Made by a program: the position numbers and the translations under genes. A stretch of DNA of 64,000 nt, from assembly GCF_023065955.2 (NCBI RefSeq), contig NW_026623089.1, forward strand, positions 36,672,767-36,736,766, in the 5' to 3' direction. Each line of letters begins with the position of its first letter. Position 1 is the first letter of the stretch. Source of the stretch: Ursus arctos. Its lineage: Eukaryota > Chordata > Mammalia > Carnivora > Ursidae. Below are positions 21,600-33,643 of the stretch, in pieces. The notes under the pieces are model-generated. The model saw nothing but the letters and a program-made list of their open reading frames with translations, searched no databases and was not told the origin of the DNA.

Positions 21600-21790
21600 A
21601 ATTCCGTGATGCTGTCCCTCTTGCCAACCTGATGTTAATTTGCCTCCCGTTGCTGCACCTTCAGTGGTTTCCCATTTCCTTTAGGATAGACTCCAAAGAA
21701 ATTCACAATCTGGCACCAATAGACCTAAGGCTGTTACTTCCCTTCACATGTCCTCCATTCCAGTCTTGCCTCAGTGTGAGCTCAGGTTTC
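21600..21790 (+). repeat. L2 LINE fragment
   Basis: 'cttcagtggtttcccatttc', 'ttaggatagactccaaagaa' and 'ccattccagtcttgcctcag' correspond to the C-terminal part of the L2 ORF. Confidence 0.65.
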
Positions 21791-22350
21791 TGAGATGGGG
21801 GGGCCACAGTGTTCTGGGGCTCCAGAGCCCAGGGGCCAGATGTATCAGTGGAGGCACTGCCTTATCTCTGGTGCTCTGGGGTTCTACTCTTATCTCTTTC
21901 ACACTTCAGTGCAGGGGAGGTTGTGACCACAGGGAGGGAAAGTCAGTGTTACTAAATGACCGTGGGCCTCTGTGAATGCAGCCAAGATTAGAGAAGCTTT
22001 CATGTAGCAGGCATTCAGTAACCAGCAAGTCCCATGACTGGACCATCCTTTGTGGCGGGGGACATCTCTTGTGTGCTGGTCTATTTGATCTTCACATGAG
22101 AACCCCTCTTGTAGCTAAAACACAGCTCACAAGTCCTTCCATGTCACCTGCCTGCCAGTCTAATCATGCCTTCCTCCACTGTCCCTCATATGACCATACC
22201 TTCTCCCTTCCTTGAAGTTCAGGCTGGCACAATGTGCTTCTAGGATGATTCTTTTTGCCACCTTTCTTAGTGTTCTCATTTTTGTCACAAGGAGGCTATT
22301 GATTGACGTCAGAGGAAAGAAACACAAAACAATCCATTTCAGAGTCAAAT
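21791..22350. other. Unique sequence
   Basis: No confident repeat or gene; short open frames at 21748-22215 have no motif. Confidence 0.4.
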
Positions 22351-22360
22351 AGGACTAGAC

Positions 22361-22644
22361 CAGCATTGTCCAGTAGAAATTTAATGTGAGCTGTATATAT
22401 AATTTAAAAATTTCTAGTGGCAGGTGAAATTAATTTAAAAATATTTTATTTAACCCAATATATCCAAAATATTATTTCAGCACATGGTATTAAAAAATGA
22501 TCAGAACTATCTTTTTTTTCTCTGTTCCAAGTCTTAGGAATCTGGTGTGTCTTTTATTCTCAGAACACATCTGAATGAAGCCTTATTCCATTTCAAGTGC
22601 CTGGCAGCTACTTGTAGCTGGTGGCCACTATGCTGACACAGCAG
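22361..22644. mobile_element. hAT-type nonautonomous transposon (family B, copy 1)
   Basis: Left end 'cagcattgtccagtagaaat', inner 'ttatttaacccaatatatcc' and 'ccatttcaagtgcctggcag', right end around 'actatgctgacacagcag'. The same family is present at 60382-60913, where the same phrases appear in the same order. Confidence 0.75.
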
Positions 22645-22654
22645 GTCTGCAGGA

Positions 22655-22893
22655 TCTATAGGCTAAAGGGTATGAGCTCGAGAGTTACATGGAGCTAAGT
22701 TTGCATCCTGGCTCTGCCACTGATAGGCTGTCTAGATTTAGGAAAAACCCCTCCCTTCTGTGAGCCTCAGTTTCCTCACCTATAAAATGGTGATATTAGT
22801 TATGACCACAGAGAGCTGTTGTGAAGATAAAATGAGATAATACATGTCTGGTACACAGTAAACATTTAGTGAGTGTTAATTGCTGTTATTATT
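22655..22893 (+). repeat. MIR SINE
   Basis: Near full-length MIR: 'catcctggctctgccactga', 'gtgagcctcagtttcctcac', 'ctataaaatggtgatattag', 'gagctgttgtgaagataaaa' and 'ggtacacagtaaacattt'. Confidence 0.9.
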
Positions 22894-23025
22894 CTAGCTA
22901 GATTTTAAATTTGACCATTTATGCTCAAGACCAGTGATACTATATTTTCTTGCATCAACTTCAGTCATAAATATCTGTGGGTGATGAAGACAAGTTAACT
23001 TGTTTTGAGGACTGTAGTTGGTGGA

Positions 23026-23028
23026 ATT

Positions 23029-23076
<48 letters not shown>

Positions 23077-23354
23077 TTTTCTTATAATAATATTTTTTAA
23101 TTATATTATGTTAGTCACCATACAGTACATCCTGGTTTTTGATGTAAAGTTCGATGATTCATTAGTTGCATATAAAACCAAGTGCACCATGCAATACGTG
23201 CCCTCCTTACTACCCATCACCAGCCTATCCCAGTCCCCCACCCCCCTCCCCTCTGAAGCCCTCAGTTTGTTTCTCAGAGTCCATAGTCTCTCATGCTTCA
23301 TTCCCCCTTCTGATTACCCCCCCTTTCTTTATCCCTTTTTTCTCCTACCGATCT
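23026..23354 (-). mobile_element. 5'-truncated carnivore L1 with TTTC-expanded tail
   Basis: Minus-strand copy. The poly(A) complement is a perfect (TTTC)n microsatellite, 23027-23076, followed by the carnivore L1 3' untranslated region ('accatacagtacatcctggt', 'gttcgatgattcattagttg', 'ctcatgcttcattccccctt'). Flanks gttggtgga (23017-23025 and 23355-23363) are the likely target-site duplication. No intact ORF. Confidence 0.85.
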
Positions 23355-23394
23355 GTTGGTGGACACTCTTAAAACACACACCCACGAAATTGGT

Positions 23395-23600
23395 TTTAAA
23401 AATTTGTTTCTTTTGAACATTTTATTATGAAAATATTCAAACAGAAAAGTGGAAAGAATTATACAGTGAACATCTATATAAATACCATCTACAGTCTACA
23501 ATGAATAGTTTGCCCTATTTCTTTTATTAAATATGTATCCATTTTCTGTCCTTCTATCCATTCATAAATCCATCATATTTATTTTTTTTGAATTTTGTAA
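23395..23600 (-). repeat. Old L1M 3'-end fragment
   Basis: 'aacattttattatgaaaata', 'ttcaaacagaaaagtgg' and 'ttatacagtgaacatctata' match the reverse-oriented L1M 3' region. Confidence 0.6.
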
Positions 23601-24055
23601 TTATTGGAGTCAGTGTGCATATTGCAAAAGTTAAAAAAGCCCATTAAGAGGTGTTAATCATGTATGTTTTTGCACATCTTTCCAAAGTTGACAGAATAGT
23701 GACAACAAATGTCTAAGAATTTAGACGATTTGAGTAATACAATTAATATAATTGAAGTACTATAATATTTAATAAGCGAGATATGTGTTCTTTCCCAACA
23801 CCCATGGAAATTTTATGACTATTACTACAAAAATATGAAAACATACGTGCTGTGCCTTATGAAAGTAATAACTACAAAGAGTCCCTCTAAACTGATCCAC
23901 TCTGCAAATGAAAACAAAACCAAAGAAACTAAATCAGTGTTTTAAACAACTCTTGACTATAGAAAATATCAGTTAGAAATATGGACTATTTAGAAACGAA
24001 TAACTTCAACAGCATGACGTATTGTGTCCAAATGCAACTCAGAAGAGTGTTTCTG
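23601..24055. other. AT-rich unclassified sequence
   Basis: No confident feature; may be further decayed L1 sequence. Confidence 0.35.
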
Positions 24056-24059
24056 CTTT

Positions 24060-24725
24060 TAAATATATTTTAGGAAGGAGTCATTAAACAGCAAAAATCA
24101 CAAATTAATGAAGATTGACAAGTGAAAAAATGGAAAGTATCATAATAGATCAACCTTTTGACAGTAGTCAAGAGAAATAAAGGACAATATTAGGACCGAA
24201 GAGTGAGAAGCTCAGTGTGGTTCATGAAAAGTAAGACATTTAAAAAAGAAATCCTCTCAAAATGTATTTAAATTATCTAAATGGAAAGAAGAAATTCTGG
24301 GAAATTAAATTTCTACGTTTGAGTCAAGAATGGTGCAAAAGATTCCAATAACTGTGGAAGAAGTTGAAGAGGCAGTCCAAAAAGTACCATGAAAATAGTC
24401 ACTATCCTACCAGGAACTGATCCTTTCTATTATTTAAACTGTTCCAGAACACAGGAAAAGAGGAAATAGTCCTCATCTTTTTCTAAACTGTGAACATGAC
24501 TGTGACCCCACGTTGGAAAAAGAACAACATGAGAAGGAAAATGTATAGTTTAATCTGGCTCATAAACAGAGATGCAAAAGGCCAGTTAAGATGTTAACAA
24601 ATCAATGTTCTTAAAAAGTAGTGCATGCTGACCAAGAATGGTTTGTTCAAGCCATGCAAGGATAGTTCAACAAAAGAAATGTGTTAACACTATTCACAGT
24701 GTTACTGAAATGGAGACAAAGTAAC
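24060..24725 (+). repeat. Highly diverged L1 ORF2 remnant
   Basis: The second half shows 'ttccagaacacaggaaaaga', 'aaacagagatgcaaaaggcc', 'aagccatgcaaggatagttc' and 'aacaaaagaaatgtgttaac', which follow the order of the L1 reverse transcriptase domain. It is riddled with stops. The 5' half is assigned by continuity only. Confidence 0.6.
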
Positions 24726-26515
24726 TTTGTGATCCCCTGAATGCATGCCTGAACACACATTTGAGAGCCTGTAAACTTCCCAAGGGCCATCACTGAGTGA
24801 AGTGCTTGAAAAGGTAAACAGATGCCACTACACAGATGTGATAATGGCCCTTCATGGTTCCCAAAAGACTACATGCTTATAGGGTTAAATTAATGTCTCT
24901 GAGTCCTGATTCTCTGAGTGACTCTGCCTAAGGCCGTTAAGAATTATCTCGCTCTTTCTTCAGTTCTTTGTTTATATCTTATGGATATTTGTATTGTTTT
25001 AGTGAATTTTAAACAAAAAGGTACAGGGCTCACAGCTATTAACCCCCCAAGCTGGAAGTGGACTTACAGGTTCTGGAGATTCCAGGAGGTACATGCTTCT
25101 GTGCTCGCGGTGTAGAGCCTCCAGGGGAAGTCAGGAGAGCTTGCATCCCGAATGGAAGAATGTGAGCAGGGCCCCCAACCGTACAGCACACATGGTCATA
25201 CTTTGACCTTTCTCATTATGTGGGGGTAACTGGAGGATTCATACAAATGGTGTTTTAATCATAGCATAAGTTATTAATTTAAACCAGACAAATGCCCTTG
25301 GGGATTCTTCATTCTGTGTAGGGGTTTTTATAAACTTCCATGATTTTTCACCTAATTCTCCCTTGTTTACTTTTGTTGAGACATTGCAATATTTTAGAAT
25401 TTAGACTTTTTCACCTTTGGAAATAAACCAGACTTGGAAAAAAAAATCTTTTGTCAGAATTTTGGATGAATTTAGAAAGCTGTGTAATTTAGCTGTGTAA
25501 TCAAGACTGCTAATTTGAGGAAGTACAATAGATGGAGCACGGCCTGGGCCTGGGTCAGCATCGGGCCTCCTGACCTGGTCTCAGCCTTGGGCGCCGTGAG
25601 GCTGTGGCCTTCTGGGCCACATCTCCATTTTGAGCCCAGTGGAACCATCAACCTGGATTTTCATGCTATCTGTGGCACAGAAACACTTGGCTGAAAGGGA
25701 CTACACGAGAAGCCTGTGAATCTCTTTGGATATTTAATTAGATCAGCAAATGGTTTCTGACAGAATAGCTCACTGATCCCCCTTCAGGCAGAACTGGCTG
25801 GCTCGCACATGGCAAATTTGTCTCAGAGGACGAAGGATGTGTGTAGTGGGCACAGTTAATTAACTGTCCAGTGTTTGCATCCTGAAGAACTCACTCAGGG
25901 ACACAGCAGACCCAGTGGTTCACTACTCAGCATTTATTACTGCCCACATTATTTCTAGAATTTCCCCCCTTTTCTGCCTTCTGTCATTTGGGGTGAAGCA
26001 GAGCACCCATCCCAATTCTTGCTGTGGATAGGTGCACCAGCTCTTACCCTGGCCCCACTGTCTGGGGACAGGGGTGCAGAAACTTATGTTGAAATAGTGG
26101 ACCTCCTCTAGGCAAGAATGAAGAAGTGTATCGTCTGATTTTTACAGGCAACAAAACTGCAGTCCCGAGAAGATGGAGCTAGCACTGTGGGAGAAAGACA
26201 GAAGCTTAGAGCTTTGTGACACTGGAGAGTCCCTGGGTCAACCAGTTCTAAAGCTGTATTAGCTTGGATCTCAAGTTGCATTTTTAAATTATTTTTAAGC
26301 CAGGCTGAGTTGGGTTTTTCTCTTATGTGCACATTTAAAGCTCTTGAGTAATACAAAGTGAGAATTATTCTCTGTAATTTTCTGAGTGTAAGACTTTTAT
26401 TTCCTTCCCTGGATACACCCACACTTACAGCCTTGAAGTTATAAATCTCTCAAACTAACCATTTCTTCTTTTGCATTGCTTCTTTTTAATAGTGTTTTTT
26501 TAAAGTCTTGGATGA
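24726..26515. other. Unique sequence, no gene recognised
   Basis: About 1.8 kb without a family I can name. A minus-strand frame of 104 codons (26108-26422) has no recognisable motif. Confidence 0.45.
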
Positions 26516-26518
26516 TGT

Positions 26519-26605
26519 AGTAGTAATAATAATAATAATAGCTAATACTGTGCATTTCCTATTTGTTGGACACTCTCAGAAGCATTTTATGTGCACAACA
26601 TTTCC
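26519..26605 (-). repeat. MIR fragment with (TAA)n start
   Basis: A short (AAT)n run leads into 'agctaatactgtgcatttcc' and 'gaagcattttatgtgcacaa', the usual 3' end of a reverse MIR. Confidence 0.55.
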
Positions 26606-26739
26606 TACTGTAAGCTGGTGTGAATTTAGAAGGAATACATTTGCCTTTTACCTATGACATTTTCCCCAAAGGGAATGAATATTTCAATGATTCCTAGTGT
26701 GGACAGATTTAAATTCTATGTGTATATTTAATAACTAAC

Positions 26740-27205
26740 ACCTACTCTAACCTTCTATTCAGTTGGCCCCATAGTACTCTGAGGCCAAGACTGTCATTTC
26801 CCCATTTTATTTTCCTCCTCTTCCTCCTCCCTTCTTCTTTTTCTTCTCCTTCCTCTTCTTCTTCTTGTCCTTCTCCTCCTCCTCCACCTCCTCCTTCTTC
26901 TTCTTTTAAGAGAGAGAGAGGGAAGGGAAAGGGCAGAGGGAGAGGGAAAGAGAGAATCTTAAGCAAGCTCCATGCCCAGCACAGAGCCCAAGGGCTCGGT
27001 CTGACAACCCTGAGATCATGACCTAAGCTGAAGTCAAGAGTTGGTTGCTTGCCCAACTGAGCCACACAGGTGCTCCTCATTTCCCCATTTTCAAGAAGAA
27101 GACTAAGGTATAGAGAGGTGCCTGAGGTCACACTGTGAGTGACAGAGCTGGACCTGGGTACAGTCAGTTTGATCCCAGGGACTATGCACTTCACTGCTTC
27201 TCTGT
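26740..27205 (-). repeat. MIR SINE split by a Can-SINE
   Basis: The left part ends 'gtcatttccccatttt' and the right part resumes there and continues 'caagaagaagactaaggtat', 'gtcacactgtgagtgacaga', 'ctggacctgggtacagtcag', which is the minus-strand MIR order. The Can-SINE at 26809-27077 separates them. Confidence 0.75.
26809..27077 (-). mobile_element. Can-SINE with a long polypyrimidine tail
   Basis: The body ('gagggaaagagagaatctta', 'agcacagagcccaagggctc') and the head complement ('cccaactgagccacacaggt') belong to an older Can-SINE. The tail, 26811-26908, is almost pure C/T. The target-site duplication catttccccatttt is perfect over 14 bp (26795-26808 and 27078-27091). A 150-codon minus frame across the tail is a low-complexity artefact. 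Confidence 0.93.
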
Positions 27206-29270
27206 GTAGATTTTATAGGACATGACTGGGCTATTGGTCTTTCTCCAGGAGATGTCACAGGCAGGCTAAGCAGAGAAGTGAGTTTTATAGTAAAGATCTG
27301 AATTAACATTTCATTTTCTCTTTGTAATTGAAAACATGATGAATTGTTACAAGTCTCCCTAAGGCACTTTTCTGAAATAGACAGCAAAAAGTAATATGTA
27401 TGCTTCTGAACCAAGGACTGATAGTTTATAGTTTTATTTTTATGTACTTGAACTGTTAAAAATGTATATTAAAATAGATATGTTAAAGCATCCTTAGGAC
27501 ACTGGTTTATTCTGTTTTGTCCTTATAATTCCATAAGGAGTTATTACATATGTTGACCTGTGATGTTATTTGAACCTGAAACCACAGTGAGGATTGATGT
27601 TCTTTCTGATTGTGCTTCCCAACATCATAATGTGACCCTCTTTGTGCCTTTGCATATCTTTTCTCCCCCTAGAATTCTACATTGTATGTTTTGGGTAAAC
27701 TTAAAAAAAAATAAACCAAACTACTGAATATTCTCAATTACATCTTTAGTAACAGACTGAAAACAAAAAGCACAACTTGGTTTCTTTAAAAGATTGTTTC
27801 TTCCTCGTTCTTTATCTGCCAGCAACAAACAAGCAAATAAACAAAAAAATGAAGACGTAGAAGGCCAAAGAGAAGGCAGAAACTTAGATATCTCACGGAT
27901 GCAACGGTAATGTGAGTGCTTCGGGGGCACTCAGAAGGGGAGAGAAGGAGAAAGCATGGGTGGCCCTCAGGAAACCCCAGTCTATTCTTGGTGGCTGGCA
28001 TGAGATTTTCATCTTCTCATATGGCTGTAGTCAGGGCATGGAGTGATATCCAATGTCTAGGCCACCGGTCTGACTGAGGCAGGGTACAGGCTTGTGCCTT
28101 CCTAAGTGTCTGTATGGCCTCCTGCCATGCTCTCTACCCACCAAGTTGTCCCCGCTGCCGTGTGCTCCTCTGGCCCCTCCATGCTTCGCGCCGCTGTGTT
28201 CTCCTGCTCCAGCCCCTGAAACTTGAAGACAGTCTTTCTCAGTGTTACACATCTCTTCACTCTCTCCTCCCTGAATCTGCTCAGGCCACAATCTGTTCTT
28301 AACACTTAACAAATACTCTTTCACAGAAATGAATTTATCCTACTTATGCATACACTTATATTTTGACGTATGTCTACGTTACGATTTGGATTTACCATAA
28401 GCTATATTTCAGACTACTCCTGATCCAAAGGGGCAATGTGGTGAATAGAAATGGAGGTAAAATGAGTCAAGGATTTCCCAAAAAAACACTCTCTTGCACA
28501 GTTTGATATTAATATCATGACCTCTGCTTTCCTCTGATTTCCTCTTGCATTCGTCTCTCCTTTGACTTACAGGTTTTCTGAGATTTCATTTTAGGGATGT
28601 CTGTTACAGTTGGACTTAATTTTTTTTTTTTTGCCAAAGTATTCATGACTCTGTGCTTCAAAATGATTTTTCCTGGATGTCAAAATATGATCTTTTTAGT
28701 TGCTGTTTTTGTTTAAATCCATGGTAACATAGTTGAATTACTGTTGGGAGTAGCCATTTCGTAGAACATTTAAAAATATTGAGCCAAATCTGTTTGACAT
28801 AGCACTTTACAACAGTAGGATTAAATCCTCTTTGACAAATGTTTTAATTGCTGAAAAATGAAGCTTGGGGAGGGGTCTGGAGGAGTTTTGGCGGGTGTCC
28901 CTGTGCCTGCTGTCAGGCGCTCACATGGCCACAAGGAGTTCTGCTAAACAGGAGGCTGCTGGCAACCAGAGCTGCCGACTTAGTGTGTGACTCCTGCAGG
29001 TTCCTGAATCTTTCTGTGCCTCTCTTCCCTCATGCTCTGTTCCCTCCTGCAAGGCAGGGCTCGCTGCAGCTCTGCTCCCAAGTCAGGTCACAACAAATTG
29101 AGTGAGCCCTTGGTGAGGGGGTGAAGAGCATGGGACAGGATTTCCCCCCTCCCTTCCCCAGCACATGCATCCCCTCCACATCCGATAAGTCTCTTATTCA
29201 GAATTACTTCAGAATTGCTTCCGTGCCCATGCATTCAGCCCAGAATAAGTTAATTGTCACTTGATTCAAA
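27206..29270. other. Unique sequence, no gene recognised
   Basis: About 2 kb without a recognised transposon. A small GC-rich pocket at 28140-28215 ('catgcttcgcgccgctgtgt') lies inside overlapping 97- and 67-codon minus frames that show no homology I know. A T-run is at 28620-28632. Confidence 0.45.
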
Positions 29271-29277
29271 GTTGTTC

Positions 29278-29735
29278 TATTTTATTTTTAAAATTAGCAT
29301 ACCAGGAAGAGCGACACTTTTGGGGGAGTGTATAGTTCTTTGAGTTTTAACACAAGTGTACACTCACCACCATCAGGATACGTGACTGTTGCACACTCCA
29401 AAAACTCCCTGGTGTTCTATAGTCACCCCGTCAGCCCCCGGCACCTATTAAACTGTTCTCCGTAATGATCATTTGGTCATTTTGAGAATGTTACATAAAT
29501 GCCACGACAGATTTTGTAAACTCTGAGATTGGCTTCTTTCACAGCATGATACTGTTGAGTTTCATCCAAGTTATGGCATGTATCAATAATGTGTGTTTTT
29601 TATTGCTGAGTAGTATTCCATCATCTGGGTGTACCACAGTTTGTTTATCCATCCAACCGCCCAAGGACACTTGGATGATTTTCATGGCTGGTGACTGTGA
29701 ATAGAGCTGCTGTAAACATTCGTGTATAGGTCAAG
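29278..29735 (-). repeat. L1 3' end, minus strand
   Basis: 'gagtgtatagttctttgagt', 'acacaagtgtacactcacca', 'gagtttcatccaagttatgg' and 'gctgagtagtattccatcat' (complement of the ORF2 C-terminus), then 'tgtttatccatccaaccgcc'. It ends within ORF2 near 29735. Confidence 0.88.
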
Positions 29736-29815
29736 TTGTTTTGTAAAAAGTTCCCTTTTAAGAGCTTTCTTTTAAAGAGACTCCTTTTTGAGTATTCTTG
29801 CTTCCTGTGGAGATT

Positions 29816-30341
29816 TTAAACACAGCTGCAAATTCTTTGACACTCTTCCCATTGAGAGGTGGTGTCTGTGCCCCTTTCCCTTGAATCTGAGTGGGCTGCT
29901 ATGAATAATATATAACCGAAGTGATGCTATTGTTGACTCTGAGACCAGGTCATAAAAGGCCATGCAGTTTCTGCCTCACTTACCAAAACACCCCGTCTTG
30001 GAATCCTGAGGCACCATTTGAGAAGCCCACTTACTCTGAGGTCACCATGCTGAGGAGGGCATGTGGAGGAGCTCTGGCTGACAGTCCCAGCCGAGCTATC
30101 CCCCCAGCTTCTCCAAGTTACCAGACGAGTGAGTGAAACCCGCTTGATCCCTCCAAAAGAGTCCACCCTACCAGCTGAATACCACCAAGTGACCTCTGCA
30201 ATGCCACGTGGAACAGCAAAATCACCCAGCCAAACTGCCAAATTTCCTGAGCCAAGAAATTGGGAGATATAATAAGGGGTTGTTGTTTTTACCCACTAAG
30301 TTTGGGTTTGTTTGGTTCACAGCTGTGGAAAACTGGAATGC
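29816..30341 (+). mobile_element. MLT1-type LTR (ERVL-MaLR)
   Basis: Starts 'tgtggagattttaaacacag', then 'gacactcttcccattgagag', 'cataaaaggccatgcagttt', 'ctgaggtcaccatgctgagg', 'cagctgaataccaccaagtg', 'gagatataataaggggttgt', and ends 'agctgtggaaaactggaatg'. This is the full order of an MLT1 solo LTR. No internal genes. Several short frames inside are not coding. Confidence 0.88.
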
Positions 30342-31190
30342 TCTCCAATGCATATTTAAGCTTCACAAGAACAAGGATTATGTCCCTTGACAAACCTAAA
30401 ACTTTGGATGCAGCAGTGCTCAATAAGCATCATTTCTATTTTTTTTTAAACTATGATTTCCGTGCCATGCATAGCAAGGCACCTTGTAAATACTGTGTAC
30501 GATAATGACGAGGAAGTGGAATTACCTTGATAATCACCCTGGTGATAAGAAAATTATCCAACAACTATCAAATGCTATTAAGTATGTTAGTCATGGACTC
30601 ACCAACTGCAGAATCTGGAAAGGGGGTTTAAAGACCATCTGTGTTACCCCTGTGTCAGGCAGGTGGGCAGTGAGGCCCGAGTGGGGAAGTGGCAACAGGA
30701 GCAAGGACTTGGAGCTTGATGTCTGGTTTCTGACTCCAAGTGGATTAGGCTTCTGTTCACAAGTGTGGATGGGCGGGAAAGAACCACTGGGTGGCTCTGT
30801 GAGCACTGCATAAGAAGGGGCCTAGCCAGGCAATCAAAGACCCCGACTCAAATAGTTAACGCAGAAAACAGAAACGTCTTTACACCATTCTGGTCTCAGA
30901 AAGCATTTAGGAGCTATTGCTTTGATTAAACACAAGCGTCGGCAATTATGAAAAAGAAGCAGTAGGAGAACAAGAAAGTGTTCTGGGAAATAAAAAAAAG
31001 TCCACAATGGCCCAGATTAAGTCAAAACTCACTAGAGGTAATGAATGACAAACGGACTCTAAAATCTAAGGCAGAGAGAGAAGAACTTGAGGGATCCTCA
31101 CAGATCAGATCAAAAACAAAAAGTGATGGAAATTATAGGAAGGAGAGAAAGTGGAGACCTGATTTTTCATGGGTTTATTGACAAATATCT
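30342..31190. other. Mostly unique sequence
   Basis: A weak MIR-like patch at 30650-30760 ('cagtgaggcccgagtgggga') is too diverged to call. The 102-codon frame 30505-30813 (+) has no known motif. Confidence 0.4.
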
Positions 31191-31194
31191 ATTG

Positions 31195-32480
31195 GGGCCC
31201 TCCTCCTGGTCTTAACAGTGGGCATCAAGAAGTGAATAAAGCAGAGAAAAAAAAAAATCCCCAGCTTGCTTGGAGCTTATGTTCAGTGATGGATGGAATG
31301 GGGTGGAAGAAAGAAAATAAGCAAATAAGTTAAACCATATTAAATGAAAGAAAGTAATCAGTGCTTTGGAAATCCAGAGAACAGGGAGGAAGAAAGGGAG
31401 TGGGGTGGGGAGGAGGAAAGCTGCTGACAATTGTCAATAAAATGGTCAAGAGAAGCCTAGATCTGAAGGTGTAAGGGAGCAATTCAGGAGATCTGGGGGG
31501 AGCATATTCCAAGCAAAGGGGACACCTGTGAAGACCTTGAGATAGGAGCCCCAGACCAGTGTGGGGGAGCCAGCAGGGGAGCCTGACAGGGGACTTCAGG
31601 CCATGGCAATTATTTGGGCCATTTTAAGGACTTTTAGAGAGAAAGGCATTGAGGTATTTTCAACAGAGGAGTGACATGATTTCACTTAAGTTTTAACAAA
31701 GTTTATTCTGGTTGTCATGTTGTGACCAGATTGGAGGGGTGGGTGGGTACAAGGGCAGAAGCAGGAGGAGGAGGAGGGAGTCTCATGTAATGATGCGGGC
31801 AGAGATGGTGGTGGTTGGTGGTGATTTGGACTGGCCTGATAGTGGCGGAGATGATGAGAAATGGCTACATTTTGGATTTACTTTAAAGGCAGGTCCAACC
31901 AAATTTGCCGACAGGTCAATAGGAATTGAAGAGAGGCAGATAAATGAAATTTGGGACTAAGAAATTGAAAGAAGTTGACATTTACTGAGGAAAAGAAGAT
32001 CCAGGGGCAGCTGAGTTTTTTGGGGATATGTGTGAAAATCAGGAGTTTGCTTTTTGCTTTTCCAGTTTAAGTTTCAATATCAGAGAGGGGCTGTCTGGTA
32101 GAGTATTGGAAATGCAAGAATGGAGTTGAGGTGAGAAGTTGTTGGTATTTAAACTGTGAGGGGTAGGAAATCCCCAACAGCGAGTGTAGACAGAGACCAA
32201 GGACTGACACTGGGCTCATCTCTGCCAATGTGCAGCTGTGTTGGAAGGCATATAGCACAGGAAGCTGAGAGGTAGGGCCTTGTGGGATAGGGAGAAACCC
32301 AGAGGGCCTACAGAAAGCATTGAGTGGGTGGGGATATCAACTGTATCAAATACTGCTAAGTCCGGTAAGATGAGGATGGAAAAGTGACCATCACTGGCCT
32401 TGTCAAAGTGGTTTTGGTCAAGAGATGGGGGGTACAAGGCAAATGTCATTGAGTGTTGGGAGAAGAACTGGAGTTTGGGG
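31195..32480 (+). repeat. Ancient high-copy mammalian repeat, longest copy
   Basis: Text such as 'ggtttattgacaaatatcta', 'ggagcatattccaagcaaag', 'gtgaagaccttgagatagga', 'caacagaggagtgacatgat', 'ttattctggttgtcatgttg' and 'tttaaaggcaggtccaacca' follows a common old mammalian repeat. Shorter copies are at 465, 41945, 46260 and 63740. I do not recall its family name with certainty. Confidence 0.6.
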
Positions 32481-32519
32481 AATGGGACAGAAGCTGGAGG
32501 AAGATGTGGGGTCATGACC

Positions 32520-33410
32520 AGGTTTCTTTTTTTTTATTTTCAATTTTTTTTTATTACTTTTAACTGTGGTAAAATACAAATAACATAGAATATTATCTTA
32601 ACCATTTTTATGTATACAGTTCAGTGATATTAACTATAGTCACACTGATGTGCACCCATCACCACCATCCATCTCCAGAACCCTTTTCATCTTCCCAAAC
32701 TGAAACTCTGTTCCCATTAAACAATAACTCCCCATTCCCACCTCCCCTCAGCCCCTGGCAACCACTGCTCTACTTTCTGTTTGTGTGCATTTGACTTGCA
32801 TTGCATTCTACTTGTAATGCTTATCCCATTGTATATTATATAGTATTTGTCCTTTTGTGCCTGGCTTATTTCACCTAGCATAATGTCTTCAAGGTTCACC
32901 CATGTTGTAGCATATATTAGATTTCCTTCCTTTTTAAAAAAATATTTTATTTATTTATTTATTTGAGAAAGAGAGAGAGAGCGCGAGCTCACATGAGCGG
33001 GGGGAGGGGCAGAAGGAGGAGAGGCAGACTCCCCCCTGAGTGGGGAGCCTGATGTGGGGTCAATCCCAGGACCCTGAGATCATGACTTGAGCCGAACGCA
33101 GACGCTTATTTGACTGAGCCACCCAGGTGCCCCGAGATTTCCTTTCTTTTTAAGGCTGAATAATATTCCATTGTACACACCCACCCCATTTTGTTTACCC
33201 ATTCATCTGTTGATGGACATTTGGGCTGTTTCCACCTTTTGGCTGTTGTGAATAGTGCTGCTGTGAACATGGGGGTACAGATATCTGCTTGAACTCCTGC
33301 TTTCAATTCTTACGGGTATATGCACAGACGTAGAATTGCTGGGTCATGTGGTTATTCTATGTTTAATACTTTGAGGATCCTCCATATTATTTTTTGCAGC
33401 GTCAGTTGTG
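32520..33410 (-). repeat. L1 3' end with ORF2 C-terminus, split by a SINE
   Basis: Minus-strand L1. The left part is the 3' untranslated region ('cagttcagtgatattaacta', 'catcaccaccatccatctcc', 'cctggcttatttcacctagc'). The right part, after a SINE, encodes on the minus strand an ORF2 tail with PKCPSTDEW and TMEYYSALKRKE. The residual frame (33106-33306) runs on into the SINE, so it is not functional. Confidence 0.93.
32938..33134 (-). mobile_element. Can-SINE inside an L1
   Basis: Minus strand with 'atttatttatttatttgaga', GA-rich body, 'cctgatgtggggtcaatccc', head complement 'gactgagccacccaggtgcc'. The duplication is agatttccttcctttttaa (32919-32937) and agatttcctttctttttaa (33135-33153), 19 bp with one mismatch, made of L1 sequence. 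Confidence 0.95.
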
Positions 33411-33449
33411 TGATGTTTTTGAAAACGGCTTATTTCTGACACATTTTCT

Positions 33450-33643
33450 TTTATTTATTTATTTATTTATTTATTTGACAGAGAGAGAGAGCACAAGCAG
33501 GGGGAACAGCAGGCAGAGGGAGAGGGAGAAACAGGCTCCCCGCTGAGCAGGAAGCCCCATGTGGGACTCAATCCCACGACCCTGGGATCACGACCTGAGC
33601 AGAAGGCAGATGCTTAACCGACTGATCCACCCAGGTGCCCCTC
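33450..33643 (-). mobile_element. Can-SINE
   Basis: Starts with (TTTA)n (33450-33476), then 'gacagagagagagagcacaa', 'gaaacaggctccccgctgag', head complement 'gactgatccacccaggtgcc'. The duplication acacattttct is perfect over 11 bp (33439-33449 and 33645-33655). Confidence 0.94.

Noticed and set aside
26742..27194. 150-codon minus frame with Glu/Gly/Lys runs
   Set aside because: It is the translation of the polypyrimidine SINE tail, not a gene.
33106..33306. Minus frame ending in an L1 ORF2-like peptide
   Set aside because: It is the 3' end of an L1 broken by a SINE; annotated as a repeat rather than a CDS.
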